Shown: positions 57,756-64,000 of the stretch, one piece after another
Position numbering within the stretch: position 1 is the stretch's first letter
How the letters are laid out: each line of letters opens with the position of its first letter
Source of the DNA: Rhizodiscina lignyota
Lineage: Eukaryota > Ascomycota > Dothideomycetes > Aulographales > Rhizodiscinaceae
NCBI GenBank assembly: GCA_010015805.1
Contig: ML978131.1
Span: forward strand, 868,001 to 932,000
Direction of reading: 5' to 3'
DNA: 64,000 nucleotides
The notes under the pieces: generated by a model
What the model was told of the DNA's origin: nothing
Seen by the model: only the letters and a program-made list of their open reading frames with translations
The model's database searches: none
Made by a program: the position numbers and the translations under genes

Positions 57756-58920
57756 TTTGTTCGGATGCTGCGACGATTGTAGCAGCTACTGTTCAGACCT
57801 GAAGTCACCTCAGCACCTGCATGGCGCAAAACCGGCTCTCCACAAGCCATAATGTATGTAATTGTATAGTACGCCCTTACTGGGAAAGACAGCGTTTAAT
57901 TCACTAAATTCTGTGGCACGGCAATGCTCCAATATTTACACAACTCAACAGCTACCTTTAACAGTGCGCTCCGTCCCGGCATCTTTCCAGACAAACTTCA
58001 CACAATTGTGCTCTACTAAAGCTCTGTCCTTAGACGACATAGAAACTTAATTATGGTCGTAGCTATTTGCTAATATTATCAGACATGAGGTGAAGTTACT
58101 TCTAATTCCGCGCGTTTGTCAACATGGACCACGGGCGTATAAGGTACCTTATGCTACGGTTCCGGATTTCCGCGTGCTCGTCGCTCGTCATCTTTCTCCC
58201 CACACAGACCACTATCCGGGCCCACCTTTGACAGTGGACACTGGAGAGGGAGTTCACTCTTTGTCAGGAGTTAATCAGTGCGCCTTAGCTCTCTCCTGTA
58301 TATAACCTAGCATTTCCTACAGAGCATCCTTCCTCAATCAACTCTCATTAATCATTCGTCCTCCGACACGCTTCTTGCTCATGTTTCCTTGATTATGCTA
58401 TCTTACTGTTTTAAGGCTCTGTTAAGGCATTCGCTTTGCGTTGACATTAATGGCACTCCAAGCCACTAAAGAGACTGGGGAAATTGATATGTTGAATGGA
58501 CATGAGTAAGGCGAACTGTTACCACAGCCAGACCAAAAATGAGCATTGCTAGTATAATGACGAAAATTGGTATGATGAAGTTTTAGAGCTACTTAGTTAG
58601 AAGATAGCAAAGGCAGACAATATGGACACGGCATTCATTGTCTAGCTCATTCATTCCGAGAACTAGCCTACAGCACTATCATTCTCCGAGCTCGCTGGAT
58701 CCTGAACACCTGGAAAATCTGAGTTCCTCAATGGCTGCGTCTGATAGACAACGCGTCATCAAACACCATCAGCCTCTGGCATACGAATAGGCATCCCACC
58801 CCAGTTCGGCTTCACTCCAATTTGTGCCTCCTTTTGTTGGGCTTCCGGAGTACGAGCCTCTTTCAGCCGCTCTATCATCCAGTCGACACTTCTGCATCCA
58901 GAGCCACTTCGGAATCGTTG
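57756..58920. other. Convergent intergenic region
   Basis: 3' flanks of the hydrolase and kinase-ankyrin genes, 1.2 kb. Moderately AT-rich, no gene or repeat recognised. Confidence 0.4.
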
Positions 58921-61900
58921 TTACAGATGGAAAACGTTCGCTTTTGCATTATACTTGGTGAGCAGCGAGAGAATCTTAGATGTATCGCGGTCGACGTAGG
59001 TGAATTTTCGTTCGACCAATAGTCTGTCTTCAATCTCGGCGTCCGAGAGATTGGCAAGTTCAGGAGTACGGTGCGGATAGCAGTAGCGCCAGTGTAACTT
59101 GTCTAGCGGAGTCCTGCCGTACGCATCCCTAATATTTGGATCTGCACCTTGGCCGAGGAGTAATTGGACAACTTCGTAGTTGCCAGCTTCCACAGCCATT
59201 CCCAGGACAGTTGAACGATCCGGTCCTGATGTGCTGTCGAGGTACTTTGTCTTTCTGTACTTTGAGAGGAGCATTGAAATCATGGCCGTTGTAATTTCCA
59301 TATTATGACGGTCTTCACTGAAACGTGTTGCTGCCATGTGAAGAGCAGAAGCTGCCGATTTGAAGCGGGAAGCCATGAAGCCATCCGAACCTCGATTAGG
59401 AAGGCTGAGAAGGAATTCAACTCGTTTTGCCGCGTTCCTAGTGTGCCTCCAAATCATTGCTCCAAGAGCAGTCATGGGGTATGATGTTGGCATCCAGTCT
59501 CTGTCCGCCCCCATCTCGAACAGGAATCGCGCAACCTTGAGATTGCCAGAATAGACTGCCATGTAGAATGTCTGGATTCCGACGTTATCAGTCGGATCGA
59601 CTGGGACACCAGCTTTGAGCAGCTCGTCAACAAAGAATACGTCGTCGCTTTCCCTTGCGGCTCGTACCAGTGGAGTCATAAAGTGCTTGTCCTGGGCCCA
59701 GATGTTCGCACCATGAGCAAGTAGCGTAGAAAACATGTCTCGATCTCCGTAGGTGATTGCCAGACATAGGGCGTTACCTCTAGATGATTCCAGTCCGAAG
59801 GTGCTGTCGATTTGGTCGTCAAAACCGAGCTCAAGGCAGGATTTCATCACATCTGCATTGCAGTGGTGGAATGCCGTTGCGAAGATGGCCGACATCGAGA
59901 GATCATCAGCCTTCAGCACACAATCATACGGTTTTTTGGAACCTGAAAGCAGCCGAATTGTCTCTCGCATCGAATGCTCGAAGCCAACGCCGGAATGGAG
60001 CAAACGTTGCAAGCGGGTCTTGGTACCGAGGACGACGAAGTGCGGTCTACACCTAACTGTGACAGAATCTTCCACCTTCAGAGTATGAAATGCGTCCACC
60101 AATGCCTTTCCGATATCATTCTCAATGAAAAGTTTCAGCACAGTGTATCTGGCAAGACTGCAGGCATACTCAAACACGTTGAACCCGGCTGTTGGTGAGT
60201 TCGCCGGAAACTCTATCGTAATATCGGCACCAAGTCGCAGCAAAACACGGACGGCACTGAGGTCATTCTGAGCCACTGCCCAGTGCAAGGGAGTACCACT
60301 GAGTGGAGTGTCGTACACGCTTCTGATCACTGCCGTATTCCCGGTGTTCGAGATTGCATTCACGTCAGCTCCACATTCTAAGAGCCGAGATGCGATATAA
60401 AGATGTTCATCCTCTTCGAATGAAACGAGCCAATGCAGAGGTGTAATGGCAAAGTTTCCGTGGATCTTTGGGTCCGCACCACGTCGAAGAAGCTCCTTAG
60501 TAATGACAGCATTCCCGTAGCGACATGCTAGTGAGAGCGGTGTGTCACCGCACGGGAAAGACTGATCTACAAGATGCGGTGAAGTTTCCAGCAGTGATTC
60601 CAAAAGTGGCGGCATGTCATTAATTATTGCAAAGCGGATGAAAGAGTGGCGCCAAGATATCCAGTCGAGGAGGTGGTGGCAGCCACACTCTTCGCCAGGG
60701 GCTCGTCGGTTTCTGCATTCAAAGCAATCCACAAATGAGCCTTGCAGTCGCAACCGTCTTAAACGCTCCGAATATTCTGTGCCAGAGCAGTCCCTCAGCT
60801 TCTTTAGAGACTGCTTGTTCCCAGGGAGTGCCGAATTGAAGCACCACTCCACCAATGTAGGATTATCTGGCTCGGATCGATTACCAAGCAACTCTGAGAA
60901 GACATCGACGTAGAGGAATTGAGCACCAGTATGGTCCAGTTTAGCGGCTTCCATGACTTGGGCTGCCGCGTCTTCTAAGCTAAAGTCCGTCCCAATGCCA
61001 TTCGTATAGAGGCAGGCCAGGCCTAGGTGAGCGAGAGATTTACGAGATTCCTCGTTTTCCGCGTCACAGACTTTGAGCAGGTTCGCAAAAATGGCGGTCT
61101 GGATGCATGGATGCATCTTCTGCAGGGTAACGGAGATTCTCGAGAACTTCATTCATGGGTTAGCCTTCGAGACCCGTTAGAATATGTCAACCAGGGAAAC
61201 TGACGTCCGGTATTGATGGCCTAGAAAACTGGAACTGAGCTACCCCAAGGGACTGAAGGTCTCTGATACCATTAGTTGTAGAATTGTTGCACTGGTGAAG
61301 AAGCTTACCCAGAATTAGTTGATAATGAGCTAAACCCAAGCCTCATTGACTCATCAAGCAATCCCATGCATTCTCGAAAAAGAGACAAAGTCGCCGATGC
61401 ATTCGGTTCAAGTCCACTGGCCTTATGCGATGTAGCTAGCGTAGCTGACCTTGCATATATCCTTGCCAACATTTCCTTCTTTAGAGTCTTCACCGACGGC
61501 ATCTGAAGACCACGCGCTGCAAAGCTTGAGCAATAGCTGTTCGTCAACCGTCTCGCAAAGTCTCTCACAGCCTTCCGTTGATGTTGCGACGGACCCCGCA
61601 AACCTCTGACACGTCGACTCGCTGACGCTGTTGAGACCGCTGGCAGTAATCTTGGATCGCTGGACTGTAGATATGTGAGAACTCGTCCAATTGTAGCAGG
61701 CCGATGTGCCGGGTTCGGCTGAAGAGAATAGGCCAGGATTTTGCAGATTGTGAATAATGGAAATTCCTCGTCTTTCATGCTTTGTAGAAGACTGATCTGA
61801 GTGGCGACAGCTGGGAGGCCAGATGCTTTGAGACCACGGATTTGGTCTCGATCTTTTACATTCGTAGACTCGTAGAAATGCTTGCCATTGTTGAACACTG

Positions 61901-62744
61901 TAAATATTAGGAGTCCAAATGAATAAATGTCCAACTGATGGATAAAACGTCGATCGAGTGTTTGAATGGCCTCAGGAGCTTCTAGGTACCGTGGGGTCCC
62001 CACAACGTGATCCTCGTTAGCCGTGGAAGAGTAGTCAAAGCCCCTTAGCTTCACCACGAATTTTCGAGTGGCGTCTTTGCAGACAACCAGGTTCGAGGGC
62101 TTAAGATCTCCATGAATGATTCCACATTCGTGGAGCGCTTGAACTCCGCGTGCAGCATCAATGAGGATGTCCAGTTTATCTTCGATTGATCTAGCGTAGC
62201 CTTGCTTCTGATAGCTCTGGACACTGCCCAGTTCCGGGTATTCAAGTACCAAAGCTGGAAGTATGTGACTGTTGCCATATTCTCCTGCATCGAAGTACGC
62301 TATAGCTAAGAGGTCGACAACGTTTTCATGCTTTCGGATGGGGCCATGTCGAAGAATCTGAAGCTCCGTGGCCATGTCAGAATACATGTCTCCGTTCTCA
62401 ATGGCATCTCCAGGTACTCGTGGGTGTTTCGCTATGACAAATTCCCTGTTCTTGAGAATATCTTTTTTCAATCCAGGGGGACAGGTGCTTGTTCGGACTT
62501 TTCGAACGTGACACAACGATCCTCCACCCATGCTTGCGTCATCGAAACCTGGGTCTTTGTTCAACAGGAAAGGATAAAAATCGACAGATACATCTGAATC
62601 ATGTTGAAAACAAATAGCCAGGAAGGCGATGAGGTCTGGGCATCGGGAAATGCGCTTCGTAACGGCTCCAAGTGGGTTTTGCAGATTCTCAGAGGCCTCT
62701 TGAGGTTCCGTTGCGGCCAAACAGGACGATTCGCTAGAGTCCAT
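58921..62744 (-). CDS. Kinase-like domain fused to ankyrin repeats
   Basis: Modelled as two exons, 62744-61309 and 61138-58921, joined by a 170-bp intron (donor GTAAGC, acceptor CTCGAG); about 1217 residues. A second small intron or a middle exon is possible. The N-terminal part (~55-365) is a kinase-like domain: VIAKHPR, the catalytic loop IIHGDLKPSNLVV (~209), DIYSFGLLIFTVF and NPAHRPATI. HGD replaces HRD, and the metal-binding DFG reads GFD (LRGFDYSS), so catalysis is doubtful. The C-terminal half holds about eight ankyrin repeats (CGDTPLSLACRYGNAVITKE, GTPLHWAVAQNDLSAVRVLL, RGNALCLAITYGDRDMFSTL, DRSTVLGMAVEAGNYEVVQL). The layout is common in Pezizomycotina and often lies in variable regions. 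Role unknown; a sensor or scaffold in signalling is plausible. Confidence 0.75.
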
Positions 62745-63201
62745 CGAAATCAATGAGATCAATTTAGAATAGCCTTCAGAACATGGAATGAGGACAGAGG
62801 CAGAAAGGAATTTTGGACCTGGGATGAAATGGCACACAAACAAAGCAGTTGCGGTCGAAACATCGTCGCAAAATCAGAACGATGAGGAGTATTGCGGCTT
62901 CCGTTATTGGATTGTACATAATTCAATGCTGCAGTGGTCCTTCCAATTATTTTGTGATCTTTGACAATGAAGCTGGATCTACTTGCGTGATTTAGATGGT
63001 CGATGATTTTTCACCGTTGAAGCCCCTAAACTCCTGATTTTCTGACTCTGCCTCGCCTGAAAGTATGTAAGGAATGCCGGATATGTCGACTAAAATCGCT
63101 TCCTTCGACGAATCGCGCTTATTTGCGGAGTTGGAGACTACTTTAACGTTCAACTCACGGACCTGAAGCAATGTCAGCACACCAGTGAGACACAATGATA
63201 T
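62745..63201. other. Intergenic, possible exon fragment
   Basis: Promoter side of the kinase-ankyrin gene. A minus-strand frame (about 62992-63170) after an acceptor-like TTGCTTCAG reads VRELNVKVVSNSANKRDSSK and AILVDISGIPYILSGEAESE to a stop; it is protein-like but has no start or partner exon. Confidence 0.3.
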
Positions 63202-63516
63202 ATGCAAGGAAAAAGAATATGGACAGATATCTGGGCGCTCCTCAAAACTATGATTGAGAAAAAGGAGTGGGAAAGCCTCGCCATCCGAATTGCAACAGAC
63301 CTAACCATGATTAGATCCATGATCGGGCAATCCAATATGGACAGACCAACGCATGTAACGTATAACAAATGCATTGAGTACTTCCGCGATAAGCATTTTA
63401 TGTATATCAATACATCAAACAGGGGTGCTCCGATGAAAGACGGCCGCGTCGTGACGATGCTCTCCTGGAAGACAAAGGATGGCACCAATGAGGGGCTACA
63501 GGAGCCATTTTTATGA
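63202..63516 (+). CDS. Hypothetical small protein
   Basis: An ATG frame of 104 codons with natural-looking composition: MQGKRIWTDIWALLKTMIEK, then ATDLTMIRSMIGQSNMDRPT, and a C-terminal part with YNKCIEYFRDKHFMYINTSN and VVTMLSWKTKDG. No signal peptide, membrane segment or known domain. It could be an intact small gene or one exon of a larger relic. The wording is too regular for a chance frame but no family was recognised. Confidence 0.4.
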   Translation: MQGKRIWTDIWALLKTMIEKKEWESLAIRIATDLTMIRSMIGQSNMDRPTHVTYNKCIEYFRDKHFMYINTSNRGAPMKDGRVVTMLSWKTKDGTNEGLQEPFL

Positions 63517-64000
63517 GGGATAAAACAAGGCACTGAAGAGGCAAGTTGAGTGCCAGCACATAATTGAATAGGAGGTCAACCTCCACGCGCGATTTAGAAG
63601 GTTAGGAAGTGTACTGAACCAAAAGGAAGGTATCAATTATCGTTGACTCTAAATTTTCGGGGTCGGGTTCGTAGGTATCCTAGATGATCCCCCTAAATTT
63701 GGGTAGGGTTAGGGTTACGATTTGAACCTGCGAGCTTTCTTGCTTCCTCTGTATCCCTTGGACGGTCTTCTGAAAAGCACCGTGTTCCACCGATGGATCC
63801 TGTATGCGCATGAAGCTAACCATTGAAAGCTTCCAGGTCACCGTAGTCTTTCGCGCGAGCTGACTCATCGTTCTTAAGGCTTCATGTTTCATATCTTCCA
63901 AATCTTACGGAGTTAGCACTCCGTCTACCTTTTCCATTGAAAGGATGATGCCGCTTCAAAGCCTTTCGGTTCCTGACGAAGACCAGGCGCCATAATTCTG
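63517..64000. other. Gene-poor window end
   Basis: No gene called. Contains two telomere-type repeats (listed separately) and a minus-strand frame of 73 codons with helical wording (EALRTMSQLARKTTVTWKLS) that may be a fragment of a gene continuing beyond the window. Confidence 0.35.
63704..63717 (+). repeat. Interstitial telomere-like TTAGGG repeat
   Basis: TAGGGTTAGGGTTA is two units of the TTAGGG repeat used at the telomeres of filamentous ascomycetes. It could be a telobox, a chance match or a scar of telomere-type repair. Confidence 0.5.

Noticed and set aside
63721-63745. tRNA B-box-like GGTTCAAATC on the minus strand
   Set aside because: Flanks do not pair as a T-stem and no A-box or acceptor stem was found at the right distance.

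Overview
The window is nuclear DNA of a filamentous ascomycete, most likely a Dothideomycete-type Pezizomycotina; species not determinable by eye. The evidence is short introns (about 50-85 bp, GTRNGY donors, CTAAC/CTAAT-like branch sites), a pentafunctional AROM enzyme, HET-domain genes, Zn2Cys6 and Eaf-type regulators, and TTAGGG-type telomere-like motifs. No organellar, viral, CRISPR or complete transposon sequence was recognised.

Layout. 0-7.5 kb is gene-poor: a secreted GH76-like protein, a relic of a HET-type gene and a two-exon protein of unknown function with propeller-like repeats. 7.5-24 kb is housekeeping and conserved: transcription elongation factor EAF (minus) divergent from ARO1/AROM (plus), a gamma-glutamylcyclotransferase-like gene, a HET gene interrupted by a stop, RNA polymerase subunit RPB6, an unrecognised coiled-coil gene, a single-pass glycoprotein and a mitochondrial-type protein. 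24-32 kb: a GPI-type secreted protein, a large pseudokinase with PPKEY repeats, and a weak secreted or coding-like locus. 32-51.8 kb: ARP10-like (minus) and TIM23 (plus) share a 243-bp promoter; phospholipase D; a cryptic multi-exon locus with a diverged tandem exon; a two-cNMP-domain/F-box/LRR protein; a glycine-zipper protein; and an MJ1316-domain protein. 52-64 kb is accessory: a coding relic, a Zn2Cys6 regulator, a degraded and an intact alpha/beta hydrolase head to head, a kinase-ankyrin gene whose kinase motifs are altered, and a gene-poor end.

Gene models were built by reading splice sites and checking that frames join. Several small exons emerge: an 8-nt first exon in TIM23, a 33-nt last exon in AROM, a 7-nt last exon in phospholipase D, and 41- and 34-nt terminal exons in RPB6. 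Two introns (in EAF and in the Zn2Cys6 gene) are multiples of three without stops, so they hide inside longer open frames and add false residues if ignored.

There is no single obvious operon-like system. The most unusual items are the protein with two apparently ligand-competent cyclic-nucleotide domains joined to an F-box and LRRs, two kinase-like proteins with altered catalytic motifs, the inverted hydrolase pair beside a regulator, and the cryptic locus at 42.1-43.9 kb. All functions are inferred from motifs read by eye; no database search was run.
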